Shown here in pieces: positions 45,346 through 53,008 of a DNA stretch of 64,000 nucleotides; the stretch's first letter is position 1; each line of letters begins with the position of its first letter. The notes beneath the pieces are model-generated. The model worked only from the letters and a program-made list of their open reading frames with translations, ran no database searches and was not told where the DNA came from. The position numbers and the translations under genes are program-made. The DNA lies in NCBI GenBank assembly GCA_022538095.1, contig JAKYXN010000005.1, positions 62,001 through 126,000 on the forward strand, given 5' to 3'. Origin of the DNA: Puniceicoccaceae bacterium K14 (GTDB taxonomy: Bacteria; Verrucomicrobiota; Verrucomicrobiia; Opitutales; Opitutaceae).

Positions 45346-46517
45346 AATCGAGCGCCCAACGTAGTTATATTCGCATCAGGAAAAGCAGCTTGAGACGTTA
45401 TTCCATCTTGACCTTCCATCTCGTATCGTTCGTACGCCACATCAAAGTGGAAATGATCATTGAGCTGATAGACTAATTTCAAGCCGTAAGAAAAGGTTTG
45501 CAGCTCAGCCAAACGATAGTCCGATGAATAATTGGGAGCAGAACCGTCTGGCACATCCAAAGCAGTAAAATCCACTCCCTCTAGGTCAACATAGTAAAAA
45601 TCTGCCGCACTCTGGTCGTATAAGCGGACGTTTGGACGAACAATCCACTTTTCCCCTATTTTCTGATACCATGAAATTCCAAGAGTTGTGCTATCGATTC
45701 CCCAAGAATCGGAAAAATACCGAAAATCTACATCAAGGCTTCCATTTAAGGGCTCAACAAATGTTTTTATATTAGAAAACCAAATACGCCTAAGACGTTC
45801 ACCCGGCCTATTTTCAGAAAAAGCTAATGGAAGTGTCAGCCCTGGAAGAATTTCCGTTTCTTGCTGAATCGATTTATAAGGATCGTTTAAATAACCATCA
45901 AATACGCTGTAGGTATAATTCAATGTTACCACAGTGTTAGGATTTACAACTTGGCTAAGGCCAACAAAGAAGTCCCAACTTGTCTTTTCCTCTTTTTCCA
46001 GAAAAAATGCTGGTTCCACGTCGTCATCGATAAACGACACCCCTACACTTACTCCCGTATTCCGTTTGTTGAATTCAGTCGTCCGCGAGATTGAGTACCC
46101 TTTAGAAAGAAAATCGCTTTCCTTGCTATACGAATACTGAAAATTCGTCGTACTCGCTCCCTGAGTCCAAACGAGATCCACCACTCCCGCATTGCGTTCA
46201 TCCGCCAAATTGCTAAGAGGGACCGTTTCTCCTTCGTCTTCAGAAGGCGTTCCAAGCGGCGTCGCTCCAGAAATGACATCGTTTACTCCATGACCTTTAA
46301 GAGCCAGACTCGCATTGATTTGTTTCTCAAATCCAAGATAACGAGATATTACTCGGATCCTATCATCGTCTTCATTATAGTCCTGCCACTTCGCAGAAAT
46401 ATAATCTTCGGCGAACAATTCGCTATTTGAAACAAGGTACAAATAAGCCGCAATTGAAGCTGATAAAATCTGTCGATTGGGTCTGGATTTGATTTGGAGG
46501 TGCCTATTTCCTATCAT
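45336..46517 (-). CDS. DUF3570 outer-membrane barrel protein carrying an ApbE flavinylation motif
   Basis: A 393-residue exported protein. A signal-like N-terminus (SASIAAYLYLVSNSELFA) is followed by beta-strand-rich sequence with aromatic-girdle pattern and a C-terminal ITTLGARLWF, typical of outer-membrane barrels. Family features include AKWQDYNEDDDRIRVISRYL and TVVTLNYTYSVFDGYLNDPY. Residues 80-86 are DVISGAT, an exact match to the D-x-x-S-G-A-T motif modified with FMN on Thr by ApbE (as in NqrC, RnfG and FMN-bind domains). It is the first gene of the operon and overlaps apbE by 10 bases. A flavin-carrying outer-membrane protein is proposed. Confidence 0.85.
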   Translation of the reverse strand: MIGNRHLQIKSRPNRQILSASIAAYLYLVSNSELFAEDYISAKWQDYNEDDDRIRVISRYLGFEKQINASLALKGHGVNDVISGATPLGTPSEDEGETVPLSNLADERNAGVVDLVWTQGASTTNFQYSYSKESDFLSKGYSISRTTEFNKRNTGVSVGVSFIDDDVEPAFFLEKEEKTSWDFFVGLSQVVNPNTVVTLNYTYSVFDGYLNDPYKSIQQETEILPGLTLPLAFSENRPGERLRRIWFSNIKTFVEPLNGSLDVDFRYFSDSWGIDSTTLGISWYQKIGEKWIVRPNVRLYDQSAADFYYVDLEGVDFTALDVPDGSAPNYSSDYRLAELQTFSYGLKLVYQLNDHFHFDVAYERYEMEGQDGITSQAAFPDANITTLGARLWF

Positions 46518-46785
46518 CGAATTTTGGAGGAGGTTTCAACTCTTTGACGAACGAGACTATTGCTTTCTACGGACCCTTTGAAATTTTGGATGCAATTTGT
46601 TTCATTAAATATTAATTTGTCTATACGCAGCATTAGATCCGGTTTTAACGTCAGCCAAGCATCGCGATTCATCTTAAAGTCAGCTACCTTTGGGAACCTC
46701 TCATTGAAACGACAACTCCCAACCTTTCATGAGGTACAATCACTTTTTAGGATCAGCCAGACACCACAAAGAAATCGGAACCACC

Positions 46786-47286
46786 ATGCAAAACAACCTT
46801 CTCTTATTCGCTTACGGAACCCTCAGAACCACCGAGCCAGAAAGCAAAATGTTTCAACACAAGCTTATCGAGTCCAAGCCAGCTCGTATATTTGGAAGGC
46901 TTTATCAAATCCAAGAAGGTTACCCGGTTCTCCAAATCCCCAACGAATCCGTGATAGCTCATGCGAGTGACTATCTCCTCTCCGATTGGATGCTAAATAC
47001 CGAACAAACGATCGACGCAAAAGAGCCAGATGCCCCATCCTTTGCTTGGATTCAAGGAGAGTTGCTTACTTTCCCACTAGAAGAAGACGTTCTTGAATCG
47101 ATGGATGCATGGGAGGGGTTCACTCCCGGGAAAAAATCATTCTACAAACGAGTGATAACACAGGCATACACAACTGACGAAATGGCCCACCGATGCTGGG
47201 CCTACGTATGCCTTTCAGAGCCCAGGGCACCTTCAAGACCTCTTAAAGAGAACTCGTGGACTCGTCCCAAAGACTTGAAATATTAA
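46786..47286 (+). CDS. Gamma-glutamylcyclotransferase-like (AIG2/GGCT fold) protein
   Basis: A 166-residue cytosolic protein. The substrate loop LLLFAYGTLR is at residues 4-13, and ESMDAWEGF near 103-111 carries the expected catalytic Glu, followed by FYKRVITQAYT. The fold handles gamma-glutamyl peptides or amines; the exact substrate is not readable. The ATG that starts MQNNLLLFAYG is chosen over one 19 codons upstream because the fold begins directly after it. It is a single gene followed by a strong terminator. Confidence 0.85.
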   Translation: MQNNLLLFAYGTLRTTEPESKMFQHKLIESKPARIFGRLYQIQEGYPVLQIPNESVIAHASDYLLSDWMLNTEQTIDAKEPDAPSFAWIQGELLTFPLEEDVLESMDAWEGFTPGKKSFYKRVITQAYTTDEMAHRCWAYVCLSEPRAPSRPLKENSWTRPKDLKY

Positions 47287-47306
47287 AGGCTGATTACATC
47301 TCAGAC

Positions 47307-47343
47307 AAAAAGAGCCCGACTCCAAAAGGAGTCGGGCTCTTTT
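47307..47343. terminator. Bidirectional terminator
   Basis: AAAAGAGCCCGACTCC (47307-47322/3) and its exact complement (47328-47343) form a 16-bp stem with an AAAA loop, flanked by A and T runs. It serves the converging GGCT-like and DUF3127 genes. Confidence 0.92.
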
Positions 47344-47371
47344 ACAAATATATACTCGAACCTCTCTTTAA

Positions 47372-47722
47372 TTAGAAGGGTGAGTCTTCGAAGTCGTCTG
47401 CTTGGCCCTGTGAACCCGCACCGCTGTCAGTTACGTTTGCGAGTGAGCTATCAACCTCGCCACCAGCATTTTCAACGCGCCATGCTTGGAGGTTCACGTA
47501 GTAACGCCCTTTATATTCATTACCGCGAATATTGAAGCTCACCTTTACCTTGTCACCAGCTTTGAGCTTATCCACCAATTCGATTTTCTCCTTGGTGCAC
47601 TCAAATTTGATGTCTTGGGGGAACTTATCCTCGCTAGTAACAACGAATTCGCGTTTCGCGAAACCGCTGGAAAACGTTTGTGTATCTTCAATGACCTTCA
47701 CGGTCCCTTCCATTTCGTACAT
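47372..47722 (-). CDS. DUF3127 OB-fold-like protein
   Basis: A protein of about 116 residues of the DUF3127 family, which has an OB-fold like single-stranded-DNA-binding proteins: [60 protein letters not shown]. The acidic, Gly/Ser-rich C-terminus ends DDFEDSPF, like the protein-interaction tip of SSB (DDDIPF). This suggests recruitment of DNA-repair or replication factors. The start is uncertain: ATG at 47722 or 47713, or a TTG at 47761. It is a single gene. Confidence 0.85.
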   Translation of the reverse strand: MYEMEGTVKVIEDTQTFSSGFAKREFVVTSEDKFPQDIKFECTKEKIELVDKLKAGDKVKVSFNIRGNEYKGRYYVNLQAWRVENAGGEVDSSLANVTDSGAGSQGQADDFEDSPF

Positions 47723-47981
47723 TCGGGCAACAATGGATGCTGCTTCTCCAATGTTAAGCAAAATCTATTAACAAATAATTCACCGAGGTCTGGCCTCCAC
47801 GTCATGAGCCTTTTCCTCTAATAGCGAACCGCTACCAGACACTAGCTCCCAAAGCCATTTACTCAGTCGATGGCTATTCAACAGAGATTATTACTCCTTT
47901 GCGTAAAGCCCAACGCGAATCGAACGAATAGCCAGAGTACCCACACGTGGGCATCATTCTATCACCGCAACGAACAACCAC

Positions 47982-49661
47982 ATGAACCTAAACACTCCTC
48001 AACGCAAACTTCTCTCCACCGCCAGCATCTTAGCTCTCGGCGCTTTCGCCGCCACGCCAACACATGCTCAATCTCAATTTGTCGGTACCCGTTCACTCGG
48101 CATGGGCGGAACCGGAGTCGCCGGAGTCAACGACACAACCGCTCCCTACGCGAACCCGGCCGCATTTCCCTTCATTAAAATAGACGCAAACAATTCGAGC
48201 GAAGTTGAATACAAGAACGCTCTAAAATCACGTCGCAACACTCCTTACGATCAAAGCTTTTACCTCAACCTAGACTTCGGCGGCGGCTATCGAATGACCG
48301 GCGATATCGATCAGTATGTCGACGAGCTAATCGACATTGAGGACAAAATTAACGAAATCGACTCGGACAACCTGACAAGCGAAAACATCGTGGATCTCCT
48401 AGATGCGGTTTCCTTACTCAACAAGGTCAAGGAGCCGGGCAACGCCTTCATCGGCGGCGGTAATGGTGGGTTCAGCACACAACTCGGTTGGTTCCGCTTT
48501 GGTCTACGTACCTATGCTCAAGGATATGGATACGTTGAAGACGTTGAGTTCACCAACGTTGGCTTAGATATTAAAAGCTCTCAGGATCTGATCGACCGAA
48601 TCAATGATATCAGCGAAGATGACGCTAGCGAGTTCGGAGGCATTTCCTCGCTCACAGCTACTGCCGAGTTAGAAGCTGTGACGCAGTTCGATGTCGAATA
48701 CGACCCCGAACTTTTCAAGAATCTCACAGAAGCGCAATTTCAACAAATTCTCGATGCCGTAAACAACGGTCTCGTCGATGGGGTAGACGTCGCAGAAATC
48801 ACCAATGAAGACGTGCTAGATGGTATCGCACAACTAGACGAAGAAATAGGAACTGCAATTGAAGATGGCGTCATCGAACGGGACGAAGTTGGCACAATCA
48901 CAGATTCTCTCTCCGAGACCATAGAAAACCTTGAAGAAACAGATGGCGATGGAAGCCTGGAAAACAACAGAACATCGGTTTTCGTAAGAAATTTCAATTA
49001 CGTCGAAATTCCATTCAGCTTCAGCAAACGCTTCACGGAAAATTTCTCAATGGGAGCCAATGTTAAATACATGCGCGGCCGCGTCTATGGCGTGAGTGTT
49101 AGCGTCTTCAACGATGACACCGATGATGTCATCGATCGCCTCGAAGGAAACTACCATGAGTCCGATCAATTCGGCGTTGATCTTGGGGCAATGTATCGCA
49201 TGAAAAATCTCCGTTTCGGAGCGACAGCGAAAAATGTTAATTCACCTAGCTTCGACGGAATGAGCTACACGAGCTTTACGGGTGATGAAGTAACAGTACA
49301 AGGACACACAATCGACCCTCAACTTACAGTGGGAGCTGCATGGGTACCAACCAATTTTTTCACTGCTGAAGTCAACGTCGACACATTAGAAACAGAAGAC
49401 TTCGGAGGATTTACCAAGACACAACTTTTCAAAGCAGGTGCGGAAATCAACGTAGTCGAATTCCTAGCACTGCGCGGAGGGTACTACACAAACTTGGCCG
49501 ATGGCGAAATTGGTGATGTGTTCACAGCCGGCATCAGTCTCGATATCTGGGCAGCTCGCTTCGATATTTCCGGGGCCCGTTCCGTAAAACAAACCATTAT
49601 CGACGGCGAAAAAGCTCCAGTAGAATCCTACGTCAACCTAGCCTTAAACTTTGGTTTCTAA
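47982..49661 (+). CDS. TraF-like outer-membrane beta-barrel protein
   Basis: A 559-residue exported protein. The signal peptide STASILALGAFAATPTHAQ is followed by SLGMGGTGVAGVNDTTAPYA and NPAAFPF, the opening typical of FadL/TraF_2-type barrels. A long acidic helical insert (residues ~110-320; EDKINEIDSDNLTSENIVDL and similar) interrupts it. The C-terminal half returns to barrel strands and ends VNLALNFGF. Despite the name there are no conjugation genes here. The substrate is unknown. Confidence 0.82.
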   Translation: MNLNTPQRKLLSTASILALGAFAATPTHAQSQFVGTRSLGMGGTGVAGVNDTTAPYANPAAFPFIKIDANNSSEVEYKNALKSRRNTPYDQSFYLNLDFGGGYRMTGDIDQYVDELIDIEDKINEIDSDNLTSENIVDLLDAVSLLNKVKEPGNAFIGGGNGGFSTQLGWFRFGLRTYAQGYGYVEDVEFTNVGLDIKSSQDLIDRINDISEDDASEFGGISSLTATAELEAVTQFDVEYDPELFKNLTEAQFQQILDAVNNGLVDGVDVAEITNEDVLDGIAQLDEEIGTAIEDGVIERDEVGTITDSLSETIENLEETDGDGSLENNRTSVFVRNFNYVEIPFSFSKRFTENFSMGANVKYMRGRVYGVSVSVFNDDTDDVIDRLEGNYHESDQFGVDLGAMYRMKNLRFGATAKNVNSPSFDGMSYTSFTGDEVTVQGHTIDPQLTVGAAWVPTNFFTAEVNVDTLETEDFGGFTKTQLFKAGAEINVVEFLALRGGYYTNLADGEIGDVFTAGISLDIWAARFDISGARSVKQTIIDGEKAPVESYVNLALNFGF

Positions 49662-49696
49662 TAGACTTCAACTTTCATAGCCTATCTTAAGTACTC

Positions 49697-49730
49697 AAGG
49701 CTGGGATCCCATAGGATCTCAGCCTTTATC
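49697..49730. terminator. Bidirectional terminator overlapping the yidD stop
   Basis: AAGGCTGGGATCC (49697-49709) pairs with GGATCTCAGCCTT (49714-49726), 13 bp with one G-T pair and a 4-base loop. The yidD stop codon (49719-49721) lies inside the right arm. On the plus strand TTATCTTT follows, so it mainly serves the TraF-like gene. Confidence 0.75.
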
Positions 49731-50024
49731 TTTAGAGTGTTCGACACTCGCTGACTTATCGACTTTAGGAACCGGATCCTCCCCTTGCCCTCCCCAAGGA
49801 TTACAACGAAGAATTCGATAAATCGACAAATATGTAGCCCGCATCAAAGGCAGAGATCTAAAGCACTCAAGTGCGTATTGAGAGCAAGTTGGCGTGAAAC
49901 GGCAACCCGCGTTGGCCCCAAAAAACACATACTTTAGCGGCGATAACGCAAACCGGTAAAATCGTATCAACCCAATTGCAAACCAAGCGAATGGTCTACC
50001 TACACTATACAACAATTTGCTCAT
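49719..50024 (-). CDS. yidD: Membrane protein insertion efficiency factor YidD
   Basis: A 101-residue peripheral membrane protein. The family core is complete: IGLIRFYRFALSPLKYVFFG, CRFTPTCSQYALEC and RILRCNPWGGQGEDPVP. YidD assists YidC/Sec-dependent insertion of inner-membrane proteins. In many bacteria it sits between rnpA and yidC; here it follows a RibD-type deaminase by 12 bases instead, so its usual cluster is broken. The last residues are encoded within a terminator stem. Confidence 0.95.
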   Translation of the reverse strand: MSKLLYSVGRPFAWFAIGLIRFYRFALSPLKYVFFGANAGCRFTPTCSQYALECFRSLPLMRATYLSIYRILRCNPWGGQGEDPVPKVDKSASVEHSKDKG

Positions 50025-50036
50025 TTTCGAGCCAGC

Positions 50037-50486
50037 TTAGGTCTCATGCCCACCAAAGTTCGGATTAACTGCCTCGCATTCCTCAGGTAGGACCTCCGTC
50101 ACCACCGAAATACCTGCACCTTCCAAAACCGCGACTGCATTTCCACGGTGAGCAGGAGTAGGATCCAGCGTGCCTATAATCACACTCTCGATTCCAGCTT
50201 CGATAATCGCATCAGTGCACGCACCCGTTCGACCTCTTGTCGAACACGGCTCCAAAGTCACATACATGGATGCCCCATGAATCGGTTGCCTTCCAAGAGC
50301 CATCAACGCATTTCGCTCCGCATGCGGCTCACCGTTTTTAATATGATAGCCAGAAGCGACAACCTCTCCGTTTTCTACAATCACCGCGCCAACTCTTGGG
50401 TTTGGGTGAGTCAGGGCAACATCCGCCTTCATCGCCTCGTTAATCGCGAGCCTCATAAATTTGGAATGTGATTCGCTACCGGACAT
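50037..50486 (-). CDS. Stand-alone RibD-type deaminase domain protein
   Basis: A 149-residue zinc deaminase equivalent to the N-terminal half of riboflavin-biosynthesis RibD. The zinc motifs are HAERNAL (His and catalytic Glu) and PCSTRGRTGACTDAI (two Cys). HPNPRVGAVIVENGEVVASG is typical. The C-terminal reductase domain (about 200 residues) is absent, so the reductase must be separate, or this is a related nucleotide/pterin deaminase. It lies between sufE and yidD on the same strand. Confidence 0.85.
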   Translation of the reverse strand: MSGSESHSKFMRLAINEAMKADVALTHPNPRVGAVIVENGEVVASGYHIKNGEPHAERNALMALGRQPIHGASMYVTLEPCSTRGRTGACTDAIIEAGIESVIIGTLDPTPAHRGNAVAVLEGAGISVVTEVLPEECEAVNPNFGGHET

Positions 50487-50512
50487 TACAATAAACAGTC
50501 GTCAAGATGGTC

Positions 50513-50932
50513 TTAAGCATTACCTGTGCAATGCTCGGCATAAGCCTTTATCTTTTTCCGCACATTCGTGAGACCATTACGTCGATTTGGCGAAAGGTGC
50601 TGCGTAATGCCCACATCCGCTAAGAAATCAGGCTCCAAAGCGATAACATCTGCCGGAGTTTCCCCACTGTACAATTCGCACAACAAAGCAGCCGTTCCTT
50701 TAGTAATTGCAGCATCCGAATCCGTTGTGTAATAACATTTTCCGTCTTTGAACTCCGGAAAAATCCAAAGACGCGACAAGCAGCCTTCGATCAAAAACGC
50801 ATCGATCTTATACTGCTCGTCCAAAGGAGGATGGCCTTTCGCCCGATCAATAACATAGGCAAACCGTTCGAAATGGTCTTCGAACGGACTCAGTTCATCC
50901 ACCAAGGCATCACGCTTCTCTTCAATACTCAT
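50513..50932 (-). CDS. SufE-family sulphur acceptor protein
   Basis: A 139-residue cytosolic protein that accepts sulphur from the SufS cysteine desulfurase for Fe-S cluster assembly. The acceptor Cys is in IEGCLSRLWIFPEFKDGKCY. The C-terminal NRRNGLTNVRKKIKAYA is diagnostic. The ATG chosen has AAGGAA seven bases upstream; a TTG five codons earlier is rejected. No sufS, sufB or sufD gene is nearby. Confidence 0.93.
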   Translation of the reverse strand: MSIEEKRDALVDELSPFEDHFERFAYVIDRAKGHPPLDEQYKIDAFLIEGCLSRLWIFPEFKDGKCYYTTDSDAAITKGTAALLCELYSGETPADVIALEPDFLADVGITQHLSPNRRNGLTNVRKKIKAYAEHCTGNA

Positions 50933-51006
50933 AATCAATTCCTTCAAACCATTGAGACGCTACTGCTCTCAGAGCAAACATTTATCTCAAATTGGAAGGC
51001 CTTGAA

Positions 51007-52983
51007 TTACTTAAACCCAATTACAACCGGTCGCTTTTCAGCCCTCGTTAGCTGGTCGAAGAAATCGACTGTCTCCTGGTAGCGATTCGCTGGGAGCACA
51101 AAGCTTTTTTCAACTAATTTCCGCTCCGCAATCACCGTGTTTTCGACCGAGCCAATTTTCAATGAGTAGTTAGCAAATTCTGTTTCGAGCAAAAATTCAT
51201 CAGGATTTTCTACGAGAACCAAATTCTCAGGGAGCTCAAAGTGTATTTTTTCAGAAAGCATGTAGGGTTCTATGACTGCATCCGACTTGCGAGGCTCGTC
51301 GCTAGGAGGAACCCATTCTCTTCTACCTAAAAATACTGGACTAAAAATCATCCGTTTTCGGCTAATGGCCCTCCCGTAGTACTTGGACGAAAACTCTATT
51401 TCCAAAATAAATCGATTCTCCTCAAAGTAGTCTTCGCACTTAACCGAACCAATGGTGGTCTCGATCGCCTGGGCAGATATCCAAGATAACAACATTTCGT
51501 CAAATTCTTCCTTGCCCAAAGATCGGTATAAATATCTCAATCGTCCCGCCATTCTTCCTGACAACGTGTCGCGTAAACGCCCGTCGAGCCCTCCAGAATG
51601 GTCGACCTTAACATAAATTTCTCTTTCTACTTGAAAATGCTCGGGCCCCAAATTCGGAACCTTAGCCAAGCCGTTGGTTTGACCATTCTCAACTAGGACA
51701 TTCCCACCCATTAAATAGCTCGGCACTTTTCCGACTGGGGTGTACCAATTTGTTGGATCAAAAAGCAACACTCGTCCTAACGACTCCACTTCAACGATCG
51801 AGTCAGCTACGACGTCCTTCCCCACCGGTATACCCACTATACAATGATCAAACTGAAACGGAGAAGGCCAAGAATCGAACACAAAGGCTTCTTCATCGAC
51901 ATTTGCACTAACCGGGTAGGCATCAATTCCTTGTGTAGCGAGCATCGCAATCGTCAAAGCTGACATATCCTTACAATCCCCAAAATGTCTTTCGAATATT
52001 TTTCCTACATCAAATGGTTCGTATCCACCCCCTGAATTCAAATCAACGTTAATCTGCATGTAATTAAGCGACTGAGCGTAGCGACTAATAGCCTGAATTT
52101 TTTGCCAATTAGTTTCCGAACCTGCGACTAAGTCATCTGCCTTTTTTTGAATCGCCAGTGTTGGTTTGGTTTTCCGCAAAAAGGTCTTATAGCCGAATTC
52201 TGACACATCCTGCCAATTCTCAAAACGAAAACTCAAATCCTCCTTGTTCTTACTTTCAGCGGGAACAATTGTAATGCCCACCTGGGCCAGCAATTTTTTG
52301 TGCGGCAATCTATCGTACTCTTCGAGATTTACACTTGGGAGCTCACTCGCCTCCCAACGATAAACTTCATCCGTTTGCGTGCTTACAATTTGGTCACTAT
52401 TAAAAATAGTCCCTTTTGCTTCCCAAGCGTTTGGCAATTTTAATTCAAATACAGAATGAACAGTTGGGCTAGCCAATTGAAAAAACCAATACTCTTGGAG
52501 GAATTTTGTTTTCTCAGCAACTTTGTATTCGTAGGCAAATACAATATCTCCCTTAGTAATTGATCTAGTTTTATCCAAAAGAAATGCCATTGATTCACTA
52601 TGCAAGGCATCTCGGTCTCTCGCCTCTAAATAACCGTCCTTCCTTCCAAAGGTCTCTATCTTACCAGAGGGAAATACCAACCAAGCTTTGAAGGACTTAA
52701 GGTTTTGAGATTTATTGTACAATGGGATGTAGGCCGAAGCGAGCTCTCTCTCCGAACGGGATTTCAAATGAATCGCATATTGAGCATACGAATTTACATT
52801 TCCTCCTCCCAAATATTCGACTTCCTTTTTGTCTATCAAAACTAAAGACTTAGCATCCGGCTCGATTCGGTCGTATGCATCCTTTTGTTCGATAGCATTC
52901 GATAGCCAATCAGGAATCTTCCCCTTCCCACTTGCAACAGAGAGTAGCGAAATTAGCGGCAAGATAAAAAGGAGAAGTCTCAT
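51007..52983 (-). CDS. DUF3857/transglutaminase-like exported protein, intact catalytic triad
   Basis: A 658-residue exported protein. Signal peptide MRLLLFILPLISLLSVASGK, then a DUF3857 domain (residues ~30-240) and a transglutaminase-like core. The triad is complete: Cys in RHFGDCKDMSALTIAMLATQ, His in FQFDHCIVG, Asp in VLLFDPTNWYTPVG. A DUF2569/3858-like C-terminal domain follows. These may act as peptidases or crosslinkers in the envelope. It is 25 bases downstream of a paralogous gene. The start chosen opens the signal peptide. Confidence 0.87.
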   Translation of the reverse strand: MRLLLFILPLISLLSVASGKGKIPDWLSNAIEQKDAYDRIEPDAKSLVLIDKKEVEYLGGGNVNSYAQYAIHLKSRSERELASAYIPLYNKSQNLKSFKAWLVFPSGKIETFGRKDGYLEARDRDALHSESMAFLLDKTRSITKGDIVFAYEYKVAEKTKFLQEYWFFQLASPTVHSVFELKLPNAWEAKGTIFNSDQIVSTQTDEVYRWEASELPSVNLEEYDRLPHKKLLAQVGITIVPAESKNKEDLSFRFENWQDVSEFGYKTFLRKTKPTLAIQKKADDLVAGSETNWQKIQAISRYAQSLNYMQINVDLNSGGGYEPFDVGKIFERHFGDCKDMSALTIAMLATQGIDAYPVSANVDEEAFVFDSWPSPFQFDHCIVGIPVGKDVVADSIVEVESLGRVLLFDPTNWYTPVGKVPSYLMGGNVLVENGQTNGLAKVPNLGPEHFQVEREIYVKVDHSGGLDGRLRDTLSGRMAGRLRYLYRSLGKEEFDEMLLSWISAQAIETTIGSVKCEDYFEENRFILEIEFSSKYYGRAISRKRMIFSPVFLGRREWVPPSDEPRKSDAVIEPYMLSEKIHFELPENLVLVENPDEFLLETEFANYSLKIGSVENTVIAERKLVEKSFVLPANRYQETVDFFDQLTRAEKRPVVIGFK

Positions 52984-53008
52984 CAGAAGGCTGCTAAAAA
53001 TGATCCTA

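Noticed and set aside
46560-46970. 136-codon open frame overlapping the GGCT-like gene
   Set aside because: It lies in another frame of a recognisable gene, with composition unlike a protein.
47982-49661. Conjugation locus suggested by the TraF-like protein
   Set aside because: No other transfer genes, relaxase or mobility genes are nearby; this family is also found as ordinary outer-membrane barrels.
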